Shown piece by piece: positions 47,199 to 58,671 of a stretch of DNA of 64,000 nucleotides. Positions within the stretch are counted from its first letter, which is position 1, and each line of letters starts with the position of its first letter. The DNA is from Norana najaformis. Lineage: Eukaryota > Annelida > Clitellata > Crassiclitellata > Hormogastridae. Under the pieces are notes generated by a model. That model did no database searches, had not been told where the DNA came from, and saw nothing but the letters and a program-made list of their open reading frames with translations. The stretch is from the NCBI GenBank assembly GCA_964023275.1, contig OZ029917.1, forward strand, positions 24,548,505 to 24,612,504, in the 5' to 3' direction. A program made the position numbers and the translations under genes.

Positions 47199-47489
47199 CT
47201 TCTACAAACACAGTGTCCTCGATGATATTAGTGATGATTGTTGATGATGGTGGTAGTCGTGGTGGTAGTCTCAATTGATGATTATGACGTGACGACGATT
47301 ACGATCCGGATGATGATGATCATTATTATTACTGATACTTATTTCGTGTAAATCAGTGCGTGTGCAATGAAATGCATGTCCTGTTAATAAATAATGGGCC
47401 TATGTTCTGTGTATGGATAAATGGAGAGACAGATAGATGAAAGGATGATGGACAGAGAGCCGAATGAGTTGATCGATATACGAAGTCAA

Positions 47490-48140
47490 TCTCTCACTCG
47501 ACGCCGTTCCAATAATGCGCCGAATAACAGCGCTATATGAACGTAATAATTTTGAAAATCATTACGCTCCATAATTTTCAGACGGCAAACAAAACGAACT
47601 CGGAAAGTGAGGGTCCTGGGTTCACAGCCGAGGATCGGGAGCCAAATTGCATCGTAAAATCCGAATGAGCAAACCGGAAGACCAACTAATGCTGGCTCTG
47701 ATTGGCCGCGTCGACCAATTATTTCGCTTGGTACGCGACGCCATCCGGATCGACGACAGATTTTAAAAATACGGCCGCAAATAAACTACTCCGTGCGCCA
47801 TCAACGAAATCTAATCGTTTTGCCAATGCCGTGCGTATAATAACGCTATATTCCCGTAATAATTATCTCGAACGATATAAAAGGTTTTCTAGGGGTAGAC
47901 GGCCATGTTGGCCGCGATACGCCTAATGTCGGACTCAATTAAAACGAATCAATCGGGCGATCTAATTTATACGATGGATTAATTACGGGCGCTAATTAGA
48001 GGCGGCGAACGGGAGTTTGATGTGGGAATTAGGCCGAGCCAGCTGTCCGTTGTCCAGGCTATACGAGTCGACATCAAATGAAAGAGAGCAACGCATCCAG
48101 GACCGTTAAATAGACGATAATGTATTAGCGACGAACGACG
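47490..48140. promoter_or_regulatory. CpG-rich, AATTA-rich island, candidate enhancer
   Basis: Dense CG words mixed with many TAATAATT, CAATTA and TTAATTACG cores over 650 bp. Frames across it show no domain. The combination is typical of conserved enhancers near homeobox genes, but conservation cannot be tested here. Confidence 0.35.
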
Positions 48141-48454
48141 GAATCGCGCGACAAGCGGCCGACCGAAAACTGCCCAGACATTAGGCTCACAAATATAATA
48201 TCTCCTGCATTTATATACATATATGTGTGTGTGTTATATGTAGGCATAAAATTAGATAGGAAGAAGAGAAGAGGAAGAGAAACAGAAGCAGAGCATTGAT
48301 GGGCATTTCGCTCGACAGAGGCGCCACTAATAGCTACAGAACGCAAACCGCTTACTTCAAAGTTACTTGTTCGGGTGAATCAAGATCGTGATGCAGATGC
48401 GGTCCTTCAAGGCAACTGTAAGCCTACTCAGTCTCCCCTATCCTTCAATTACAG

Positions 48455-48700
48455 GGGCAGAGAGTATCAGTAAATTCCAATTTTCTTTTGAAACGCAAGG
48501 AGCGTGAACACGAGAACCCTGACTGGGAGACAAGTTTCTACACCCAAACAAACGACGACATTTTAGGTTTACCTCAGCTTCTTGAACAGAGGGAAATATT
48601 TTGCGACTGTTCTAGGCAGCTGCCTGACCACGTGACTCCGGAAGTGTCGTCATTCTTCAGTGCACTTAATCTGGATGATGCAATAGCAGTCGATTCATGA
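48455..48700 (+). CDS. possible terminal coding exon, unknown protein
   Basis: A strong pyrimidine-rich acceptor (CCTATCCTTCAATTACAG) is followed by an open frame of 81 codons to TGA at 48698..48700. The peptide (WETSFYTQTNDDILGLPQLL, then CSRQLPDHVTPEV) has normal amino-acid composition, unlike the repeat-driven frames around it. I recognise no family and found no upstream exon to join, so it may be the last exon of an unseen gene or a processed fragment. Confidence 0.3.
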   Translation, partial: GQRVSVNSNFLLKRKEREHENPDWETSFYTQTNDDILGLPQLLEQREIFCDCSRQLPDHVTPEVSSFFSALNLDDAIAVDS

Positions 48701-50660
48701 TGATGAAAGGAGGTCGTGCTTAAATGAAGCCGTTCTACTTGTCAGAAAATACAAAATTCGAAAATTCTCTTCCCCACCACTAATAGGTGTTGTATACAGA
48801 CGAGGCGATAGTCGAATCCATTAAATATACGGACTGTCTCGTGCGTTTAGCTCAATATACATTTCTCTGGTTACATTAAGTCACACCTGTTAGATCTGTG
48901 GAAAGCCATGTAAGCAGCGCTTCTGCGAGGTTCTAAACGGTACTAAATTAATGTTCTTGTTACATTACACTACAAGAAATTACAGAAAGGATATTCTGCC
49001 GACTGAGCTAACAGGGCAAATCCAAACCCGGGACGGACCACTTTTCTAACAAACTAAGCATTTTCGATCGTTTAGAACCTTCGTGAGAACACGGACACAT
49101 TGGAAAACGCTAGACATCTGGCGACTAACTGATATGTTAGTCTGACTGCCTGGATGAGTTCATCAGGGTCGAAGCAATCATCAAATTAGTTCAATCATGA
49201 CATGACATCCTCCGACTGAACTCCGATTTCTAAAACGTTGTCTGCTATTATAGTTCGTTTTTATTGCGCTGCTATTTGATTGGTCCTGCGCTATAAGCAA
49301 GAGATTTCGTCAATGTAAAATAGTTTACTGATAATCTTGCAATATAGGATTCGTTGTTGTTAATACACAGGATGTATGTAGATCTGTTGGGAATAATTTG
49401 ATGCCAGACACTGTTGAGTTGTAAGGGTTAATTAAGGTAAGGTCGACATCTCGATGCTAGAAGATTAACGCCATCTTGCGAGTGCAGCTGCAGCATTATC
49501 TTCCTATAAATTTGAGTATACAATACAATACAACTTATATTTATAACGCGGCGTAATAAAACAATGTCTTACTCAAAGGACGCGTTACAACATAATAATT
49601 AGTTATAGTACTGAGAGAATAAATGAGTAAACCTCAAGACACGAGGGGCCGTCTACATACTTTATTTATATCTATGCAGCTTCAGCCTAATAGTCCATAA
49701 CAATTTTATATAAATTATTTTTCATGAGAGCGTAATACAACTTAATCCAATATAATTTTATTTTGCTCATGTTATCTGTCGTTTTATTCTTCTGACAGGG
49801 CAAATGTTTTTGCAATAACCATGAAAAACTAGGTAAGAAATGCCTCTACTTCAACCCTTTTGGGTGGGTGGATGAAAGATCCAAGAAAACGAACACTGAT
49901 AGACGAATGAAAAGCTGATAGTGACAAACTGAACCGCAACATAAATTCTTCGGAACGAGAAAGCAACAAATAAGACCAGATGCCCGAAGGAAAATGTTGC
50001 ATATTTTATATAATAATATTCTAATAACTGTGTACGACAGAACTGATCCGTGTATCATGAAATTCCTCTTATATGTGACAGGTTATTACATCTGAGTACA
50101 TTCTTGTGTCTGCTTATATGAGTTATTTCGAAAAAAATTGGTCATGGTTCATCTATTCCTAACCTTTGTCATCTTATTATACGAAGTCACTATAGAACGC
50201 ATGCGCTGGTTGCTTCTTCTGTCTGACCCCATATTCGTCCTGTCAGTTGTTTAAGCGCTTCTGTAGCGCCACTGTATTAATGTCCAAAGCAGTATTCAAT
50301 GACCGTTATCAAATAAATTCGATATTCATTCCAAAATTCTGAGATAATCCAGTCATAAATAATAAATGAAACACCTTAAGCGGCTGGCTTTCTAGATTCG
50401 TCAACCTACAGAACTGAGGTTTTATTAATATTCGTGGCCAATAATCAGTCGAATACTTCTCGAATCTGTTTTCGGAAAATCAGCTATATACTTCGTTCTT
50501 ATTACTTTTGCCCCTCTACCCAGCGTTTACTATCGTTTCAATCCAAAAGTCACGGGACACACGCACACATAATTCTGAATATTGTGCTACATCTATATAA
50601 AATGGGTTAACAGTTCAAACCTATGGTTCCATTAGGATCGTCCTATGAGACTGCTCCTCA

Positions 50661-50754
50661 CAGTGGTTCCACATAGTAAGACGCATCACGAACTAATGAG
50701 GTGTCTGGGATTCCTAAACATCTCATTAGTTTGTGATGCGTCTTACGTTGTGGT
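50661..50754. repeat. hairpin element, ~30-bp arms
   Basis: AAGACGCATCACGAACTAAT and its near-perfect complement ATTAGTTTGTGATGCGTCTT flank a 20-bp loop. Arms extend outward with mismatches to TCCACA/TGTGG. A third arm copy with the loop occurs at 51614..51676. Confidence 0.9.
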
Positions 50755-51279
50755 CAAATTTTATTTATCCTCTTTTTGTGCCGCTCTTCCTCCTCAGCTT
50801 CCTCCTCCTCCTCCTCCATCTCTTTATGTGTTTACAATTGCTATTTTTGGCACAGAGAACGGGACAAACTTCGTTGTCGATATGCCCGAAACAAAGGCAG
50901 TTAGCCGTCTGAAGGCGAAATTGTTTGAAACCGACAATTAATCCTACATCCGTTTTCGAATGAAGTCGTTTTCAAACTTGTCGGTTAATTACCAGAATGA
51001 CTAGATTTATGCTTTAGAATAGTTATGTAGTAGGCCTACGTGTTATGGACTTTACGTTGAATTCATTTTTGATACACCATGTAGAAAGTAACCACGTCTT
51101 AAGGATAATTATACTGGTATAGAAATAAGCTGTTTCTGCATGAGAAACGAAATAATAGGCCTTTCTGTGTATCTGCCAACGAAAGACATCTTTTGTATTA
51201 GGCGTCAAATGTAGCCTACATACTCTAGAACAATAGCGCTATTAATCCTATCGCGACCACTGAGTTCGAATGAGTCAGC

Positions 51280-51575
51280 GAATAAAATGCACTAATGAAA
51301 TAACGAAGTAACTAACGAAGTAACAAATAACTACACTAGCGAATGAGTTAAAGAATGAGTTAATTAATGAACGAGCTAATGAATAAACTGGTAAATGAAT
51401 AAACTAATAAATGAGCTAATGCATGAATGAATATGCTAATGAATAATGAATGAATGAATATGCTAATGAATGAATGACAAGTGAATAATCAGTGAATGAA
51501 TTAATTAATAACCAAATAAGGAATGAATGAATGAATGAACGAACGAACGAACTAATTAACTAATTAATTAATGCA
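51280..51575. repeat. degenerate (AATG)n array
   Basis: Imperfect AATGAATG, GCTAATGAAT and GAACGAAC units over about 300 bp. Confidence 0.9.
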
Positions 51576-51613
51576 TATGGTGGCAGATCACTGGTTGCAC
51601 GTTGTATAGTAAT

Positions 51614-51676
51614 TGTCTGGGTAGCCTAGACACCTCATTAGTTAGTGATGCGTCTTGCTGTATGGTAGAATTTTAT
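51614..51676 (+). repeat. second copy of hairpin element (loop and right arm)
   Basis: GTCTGGGTAGCCTAGACACC then TCATTAGTTAGTGATGCGTC matches the loop and right arm of the hairpin at 50661..50754. The left arm is absent or lost. Confidence 0.8.
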
Positions 51677-52165
51677 TACGAATAGGTTGCCAGATAAATC
51701 AACAAGCGATTTCCGTTGGATGCATAGTCTGACTCAATTTTTATTTCGGGTTCTGTTGAAATTCGGAAGTCGACTAAGCGGACACTGACGTCCACGCACA
51801 GTTCTTGGAAGAACACGAACAAGAACTGCGAATGGACAATCAGCGTCAGGTTAATCTGAGGAAACTGTAGTCAGCCAGATTGCGAGTGGCACTGACCGCA
51901 GACTTTGATATGAGATCCTTTCGTTCCCAGCATCGAGGCCTATAAGGTCTCGATCTGCAACAACGGATTTCGCTCAGCGATTGGCCACCCAGCAGTTTCT
52001 CATTTCTGAAAAAGAACGGCAACACATCGCTATATATTTTCCTCCACACAACCATCACTCTTTTATGATTCAGCTATGACTGGGACTAATATATGAACGA
52101 ATATGCTAATGATGAACGAATAACAAATGGATAATCAATGAATGAATGACATTTACCTTTAAACC

Positions 52166-52245
52166 ATCAACCCGTCCATCTAATCGTCCATCATTCCATC
52201 AATCCATTCATCTATCCATCCATCTGTCCGTCCATCATCATGCAT
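52166..52245. repeat. degenerate (ATCC)n array
   Basis: CCATC, TCCATT and CCGTCC tetranucleotide-type units, imperfect. Confidence 0.85.
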
Positions 52246-54319
52246 ACTAAAACGACCATACGTTATCTAATCTTTCAATCTTCCCGTTCTACATACAGTT
52301 ATGGACATTTAGGAATATCATAGTCAGCACAAGAAATCGAACTTTGGCCTCAGGATTAGCAGTAAAACCACTGCCGTCACTCACTTAGGTAGTTCAACTT
52401 TATAAAAAAAGGGCGATGATGTTCTGTTACTTTCATGGTAGAACTGCATGTCTTTCAGCTATTTTGTTCACAATACAAGCAGGCTCCCTATCCTGAAAGT
52501 GCTTTTGGAACAATTTATGCTATCGGTATCATACAGTTTTACAACTAGTATCTATAGATAAACGAAACCAAAGATGGCCATGGGTTTCAAGCGGAGGAAA
52601 CATGTAGAATAGAAGGGATGAAGCAGTGCGAACACAATGACTACCCATGACTTACTGTTGAGGCACTTGGTGGAATTTTATGAGAAAACAGACAACCGAA
52701 GTTGAAAAATGCAATAAATCGCTAAAAGGCACCTTACGTGGCTCGAAAATAGTGACAGAAACGCTGAAGATGGAATAAAGAGCCAATTACACGGGAACTA
52801 AGCTTTTCAACTTAGCATTATGGACTAAAGTGTAATGGAAGGGTACTATAGCATTCTCATTTCCAAGAACCATATTACACGAATGATTCTCTGAGGCAGG
52901 AGTAGGTGGGTAAGGTGCTTGGCTAGAAGAAATGGCAAAAACTATGGAGTGATTTGCTTCAATGTGGTAAAAATGTTAGAGAAGGATGCATATTTTGTGA
53001 ACCGTGTTAATTAGCCTGCTTATGATCTTGGTAATGAGACAGGTTACAATCAACAGCAGTTGAACAACATCGACCCACTTAATTTAGGCGTGGATATTCA
53101 CTTTGGTAACGATTTTGTGATGTGCTTCTGCAGATAAGCATGATGGTGAATCGAATCCTGATCGTATACGCATTATATGTGTAGAGACAATATATTTCAA
53201 ATATATGTTTCGAGCTCGCACATTCGGTACACGGGGACCTAAAATATGTGGCGTCAAGGGATGTAAGTTGCTCAGATTACTAGGAAATGAGCAGGTACGA
53301 AGATATACGGTCATAAACAGTTACATGTAGATATATACATGCGATGGATGTAATGCGTTGATACTGTTTTTCTAATCTTAGTCAGATACTTTAATTACTT
53401 TAATTTTAATTAATGTAATTAATACTGAAGAACATGGCAGATAAAAAGAGGAGATAAAAAGAGGAGCATCTGTACCATGGGAAAGTGTCAGAATAGGTGT
53501 TATCAGAGTCCTACAAAATCTGAAAAAGAAGAGGATTTCCAGAATTTGAAACCACTTGGCCGTGGCTATTCTTGAAATTGAAAAGACACAGGTAATTGCA
53601 CATGTACATTTGATGCCTAATAAGTGCAGGTCGAAGTCCGCACCAAAAAGTCCCTTGGTGAAAACAGTGACAGTTCTTACATTGAGGCAGCGAACTGAAG
53701 AACAGCAGTAGCATTTTATAAACATTTAAAAACTGTCGATGAGCACAGATAGGTGTTTAGGCAAGAGACCGATTGTGGGTAGAATCAGAAAACGAAGACC
53801 TCCAAACTGTAAATGTGAATCTACAGTCTTAAGTATCTTGTCTTGTTGTGCATAATTACCAGAAGCAATTTCAAGTAAATAAAACCAACTTAAGAAATTA
53901 CTTTACATACCACTGGCAAAGAAGTATTTTGAAATGTAGTGGATAATTCCATTAAAACGAAGCGACAGTTGGGGCAAGGCATACTCAGTTGCAAGCGATA
54001 GTCAGGTAGCATTTGACATATTAGCACTGGTAATACCTTATATTACCAAAGAGGTCCAACAAATCTACAAAAACTCTTTCAAATGTAAAATGTAGCAAAG
54101 TAATAACCCAATGCACTGACCAGGGCTATACAGAAGCCAGTGCAAAAGAAACGAAGTACGGAGTAAACACAACAAGTATAAATGCTATCTGTACTATACC
54201 TCAGGCACGGATTCCAACTGCAGACGATATTCCGAGTGGTGTTACCAACAATAGTTTGGGTGTTTTAATGTGTAGTTTCTGCTTAACGACACTGTGTCAT
54301 AACGAAGATGAATACCGTC
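52246..54319. other. AT-rich DNA without recognisable features
   Basis: No exon with splice support, no inverted-repeat ends and no tRNA-like boxes were seen. The modest frames on the minus strand near 53084..53725 have no family signature. Confidence 0.5.
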
Positions 54320-54660
54320 GCCCTCCTCCTTTTCCTTGGGGCTGACATCACCCGAGTAGAGCAGTGGCGGAGTTGGAGTCTTAATGACGCGTCTCTCCTC
54401 TTATACCCGCAGTCAGTTGGGGCGCTGTTAGCCCGTCCTTCCGTCCGTGCGTCCTCCCGGCCGCCCTGGGGTAACGTTACAGTGGTGGGGTGGGATAGGG
54501 ACTAGTGCAACGCGCCCGGCGACCGCAATAAAAATTCGAATTCTGGCTAATTGTGCGAGGATAATACGCCGGTTGTCTGAGCAGCAAGGCGTCTTGTCTG
54601 TTTCCTGGGTTGGTTGGGCGGCCCAGACTCGCGGCCCCTAAGGACGAGGGCCCCTTCAAA
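54320..54660. promoter_or_regulatory. CpG-rich island, candidate regulatory DNA
   Basis: A GC-rich block with AATTCGAATTC and CTAATTG cores inside AT-rich DNA. Overlapping frames on both strands are typical of GC-rich non-coding sequence. Confidence 0.28.
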
Positions 54661-54919
54661 GCGCCCTTCTTGAGTCGGCTTCCCGCCCGAGGGGAGGCAG
54701 GGGTTCCGAATTGGGGAGGATGAGATAGATGAAGACGGTAAACATATTAAGGAGACGAAGGTGTTTTCTAGTGGTTGGCTGCCAAAGAAAGATGAAAGAC
54801 GACGTTTGTTTATGAAAAAGAGGTCGCTCTATTGGCGCGCAAAAACGCACAGATACATACACGTGGACACACAGATACACAGAAGCAGACACGTAGACAC
54901 AGGTACACAGAAGCAGACA

Positions 54920-55395
54920 CCAATATTGCATTCGTTACGCTGCTTACCCATCGCGCAAAGAATCCAGTTTAAAATCTGTCTTACAGCTCACAAAGTACTA
55001 CATTTAAACCAACCGAACTATTTATGTTCCATGCTCATCCCTCATACCAACAATTGTTGCACTCAATCACTGTATATTGTGACTCTTGCTGTGCCCAGCA
55101 CCCAAACTGTATTGGGCTCCCCGGGCTTCTCGGTTTCTGGTCCACGGTTTGGGAATTCACGCCAAGTTCTATTCGTTCTGTCAATTCTTTGATGTCATTC
55201 AGGTCTAGACTCAAGACTCATCTGTGTCAACTTGCTTACCCACCGTAGCCTGGCTTCTGGTTTCTCTGACCTATAGGAAATCAACCCCGCTTCTCTAACG
55301 GATTATGATTTTGGATTGCGATTTTAACTTTAAGCGACCATCGATTGAAGCCTTAGGCATTACGATAACGGCGCTATAGAAGTCGATAGATTATA
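54920..55395 (+). mobile_element. L2/CR1-like LINE 3' end, frameshifted
   Basis: One frame reads LHSLRCLPIAQRIQFKI, then LGSPGFSVSGPRFGNS. A second frame from about 55150 continues SFRSRLKTHLCQLAYPP*. These are the conserved blocks at the C-terminus of L2/CR1-group LINE ORF2 (LHWLPV.QRI.FKI; G.RAFSV..PRLWN; F(R/K)S.LKTHL). The frameshift shows it is dead. The 3' region ends GGCATTACGATAACGGCGCT then ATAGAAGT, the same tail as the dispersed TATAGCGCC repeats. Confidence 0.8.
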
Positions 55396-56189
55396 TTAGG
55401 TTCCCGCCAAAATAATAATCGGCAATGTCAGGCAAGTGAGTAAATAAGTTGCCATCGTTTACAACGAACAAGCGGGTGCATAAACATTTGGTCTTATGAT
55501 ACTATGTGATACAAATCTTTGCATTATTTAATGTATTGAAAGACATATATGAAATAATGATTTGCCTTTTCGAAGAGAGCAGGAAAATCAGTGCCTGTAC
55601 CAAACCCAAAGACAGTCATGGATTGAATTGTGATCCACTTCGTTTTCTCAGTCTCAGATTATGGAATTGGATAATCATTTCCGTCCGTTGCCTCTTTATC
55701 TCTAATAAAAGTGCAAATAACGAAGCACTCGTGAAGTGTTGCTCCGTTCACAACAAAATTTTCTTCAAATATCCTTGTACCGTTGTTTCTCTCAGCATAC
55801 TTTTGAATTTATCCGAATTAGGTCGGCCTATTAACAGTTCCTCGGGCATGAAGAATTAGGGAAAGGGAAGAAAGGGAATTTCTTGGAAATAAAACGTCAT
55901 CCCTTTTCATCAGAGATACGTATACCTGAAAACAGATATCAATCAATACAAATACGATTACTGTCACTATCAATATTAGTTTAATTCCTAGGCCTACTAT
56001 CACCATTAATTGATTAATCTTATTTACTTACTTATTAATTAATTCAACGAATGATTATGTTTATTCCGTGTAAAAGTAATTATTGAGCAAAAATCGACTA
56101 TGTACATATTGTTATTGCTGTCATTATTAAGATATATAGTGCAACTTTGTGCGTGATTTCGAGTAATTTAAAATAGACGTCGTTGCTCT

Positions 56190-56560
56190 AAAGGAAGAGC
56201 AGGAGCCATCTTGATTGAGGCGTTTACTGACAAATTTCTGGCTTTCGTTTGGGGGTGAAGTTCGATTTTAGCACGCCCTGTCAAACGGGCGTCTGTTTCG
56301 AATAAGTTGACGCGCCTCGGATTGTCCAGCTAATGTATTTCCTTATCTGAAATTCTACCCCATTTCGCCTCAAACGACCCGAGATTTTCTTCCCTCGGCT
56401 GGAGATCATGGCGACCCCTGGCCGAGTTATGGCCAAATAATTTGTTGACGACGACTGACGCAGAGCGGGAGGGGGAAAGCGGGGAGGCATCTTTGACACG
56501 GTCCGGCTGTGGTCAGTGCGTTCGGTCGGTGTCCGAACCGATAATCGCCATCCAGGGTCA
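56190..56560. promoter_or_regulatory. CpG-richer island, candidate regulatory DNA
   Basis: A moderately CpG-rich segment with GCCATCTTGATTGAGGCG and AGCTAATGTATT words. No coding support. Weakest of the series. Confidence 0.25.
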
Positions 56561-56622
56561 TCAGGTACGGCCTGAAATCTAAACAGACCAGTCTGTCTGA
56601 CTCTAGAGACAGATCAATGTCG

Positions 56623-56690
56623 ACGGAGGAGGAGGAGGAGGAGGAGGAGGGGCAGAAGGAGGAAGAGGAGGAGGAGGAGGAGAGGCTAAG
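56623..56690. repeat. (GGA)n microsatellite
   Basis: GGAGGAGGA repeats with GGGGCAGAAGGA interruptions. Confidence 0.95.
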
Positions 56691-57683
56691 TGAGGCTTTC
56701 TCTGTTTGAGTTGCTGGGACCTCTGTCTCAACACAGACAATTCGATATTTGAAGCTCCATTCATGCGCGACTGAAGTACACTCTGCTAGCATATTCTTCG
56801 ACGGTATTAGCCCTGTGCCAGAACACTTCAGAAAAAGACTTCACTTTGGCTTATGTAGTTATCATGCGGTAAAAAGTATAAAGCCATGATAGCAAGTAAC
56901 CATACACATACCTAGCGGAAAATTGCCGTATAGCATATGTTCTATACTATCAGACAATAAATTATATTAATGGCAGCTCTTGTCTTCAAAATTCATACAT
57001 ACGAGCAACAGTAGGCCAATGTCCTGATTTAGAATGGCTATCGCTGCCTATGTTTGAAGTACATTCATGGCCGAGTTTACATTCTGTTGCGGTTTACACT
57101 GCACAATGTAATGTAAGAAACAGACTCAAAACGCAGTCCCAGGTTGTATCGTGCCACTTGTTAATAATAATTCGATCAGCTTGCTACTAGGGTTTCCGTA
57201 TCAGCAACATGAGACTCTTAACTCGATCATAATGCTATTAACCAGAGGCCCAATAGCAAAATTCATTTAAATTGATAGTTCGATGGTTGGGTCTTTAAAC
57301 ATTCAATACAAGTCGAAACTTGCTGTTGAAACAAATCCCCCTTCAATTTAATTTCAGACTATATCAAGTGTTTTATTGTCGAGTGTTTCGTTGCCGACAA
57401 TGAAGTAGAATTTTTGAAATCTACATATTCTACACACCACACCGCCGTCAGTCGGACTAGAAGCCAAGTCTTCTCTCCTGCCTCAGCTACATCAACGCTG
57501 GAAGTGCAACTCTGGTTCAGTTTCAAACTTCAGCCTTTGTGACATGAAAGGTTATCGAGTTCAACTGCTACCAGAATGCTTCGTTGTTCATACCCACCCA
57601 TAGGCAATGACCATAACTCTTACATCAGCAAAATTATCATAAAGAAGCATTTAAAATTGAAAGAACTAATTCAAATCGTGTCG

Positions 57684-57740
57684 ATCTTTGTGGCGCAACC
57701 GGCTCGGCTGTTAACCGAAATGTTGATGGTTCGAATCCAC
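57684..57740 (+). repeat. tRNA-Asn-like pseudogene, copy 1 (D-arm deleted)
   Basis: TTTGTGGCGCAACCGG (A-box region), the anticodon-arm block CTCGGCTGTTAACCGAAA with anticodon GTT, and GGTTCGAATCCAC (B box). The 3' half of the D-arm is missing between CCGG and CTCGG, so it cannot fold as a normal tRNA. It is directly followed by copy 2. Confidence 0.75.
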
Positions 57741-57804
57741 ATCTTTGTGGCGCAACCGGCTCGGCTGTTAACCAATATGTTGGTGGTTCGAATCCACTCG
57801 GGAT
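57741..57804 (+). repeat. tRNA-Asn-like pseudogene, copy 2 (tandem)
   Basis: Repeats copy 1 with exactly 57-bp spacing and the same D-arm deletion, so the pair arose by tandem duplication after the deletion. The anticodon loop still reads GTT (CTGTTAA); the 3' anticodon stem has changed. Confidence 0.75.
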
Positions 57805-58424
57805 CATGAATTATTTTGTGTATACGTAGGTATGTATCTCGAAGCTTAATGTAGCTCCTCTTAAGCACCTCTCAGAAGCGCTAAGCTCGCTACCCTAAGT
57901 GATGTTAATCATAAACGCAGATGGTAGAAGACTGGGCACTCGAGAAGCCCCCAGGCCACATAGTCTACGCAGGACAGGCATTCGTCATTATCTGACGGAG
58001 TAGTAATAGAACCTCCCCGTGATTGACGGTAGATGCCACTCCTAAGACTGCCTCGCCTCTGCAACACCGAATCCGCCATTTGCTGGTCGCAGGCTGCTTG
58101 CGTTTAAGTCCAGATATGTTCCACAGAGGAACCAGTCTACTTGTTACAGGTCGACCAATTCAAAATGAAGGTCAGGCTTTGGTGATAGTTAACCAAATAC
58201 CGTCCAGCAGACCACGGAATTCAACGCAGACTTAAGAAAGAGATCCTAACGCAGACTTGGACACAGCATAAGTCCGACCGTAGAAAAGTATCGAACAAAA
58301 AATTCCGCACAAAGGAACAAAGGAGCATAGACAACGGCCGTGCGACAATTTCTTTGTTTCTCTGCATTTCTATTACACAGTTGATTAGCATATACATATA
58401 AGAATGCATAGTTTTGGTAGGATC

Positions 58425-58500
58425 GGTTCTTGTGGCGCAACCGATTAGCACGCTCGGCTGCTGACCTAACAGTTTCTGGTTAGAATCCACTCAGGGTCGA
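58425..58500 (+). repeat. tRNA-Asn-like pseudogene, copy 3
   Basis: TGTGGCGCAACCGATTAGCA with a complete D-arm, altered anticodon loop (CTGCTGA), and a degenerate B box GGTTAGAATCC. Overall length is tRNA-like. Confidence 0.65.
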
Positions 58501-58598
58501 TGCTTCATTTTGACCGTTTCACTGCACTTCCACAGTTGGTACAACCGATAAGCTCCATTTGCCTAAATGGTGAAGGAATATTATTCGTAACTACACTG

Positions 58599-58671
58599 AC
58601 CCTTGTGGCGCAACCGGTTAGCACGTGCGGCTTTTAACCGAAAGGTTGGTGGTTCGAATCCACCTGGGGCG
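58599..58671 (+). repeat. tRNA-like sequence, copy 4 (best preserved)
   Basis: 73 nt with A box TGGCGCAACCGG, anticodon arm TGCGG-CTTTTAA-CCGAA (four of five pairs; anticodon would be TTT), T-arm GGTGG-TTCGAAT-CCACC (perfect). The acceptor stem pairs poorly (ACCCTTG with TGGGGCG) and the D-stem has one mismatch. The backbone is tRNA-Asn-like despite the Lys-type anticodon, so a pseudogene or SINE head is more likely than a functional tRNA. Confidence 0.6.

Noticed and set aside
58599..58671. Functional tRNA-Lys(TTT) gene
   Set aside because: The acceptor stem barely pairs, the D-stem has a mismatch and the backbone matches tRNA-Asn; neighbours are clear pseudogene copies.
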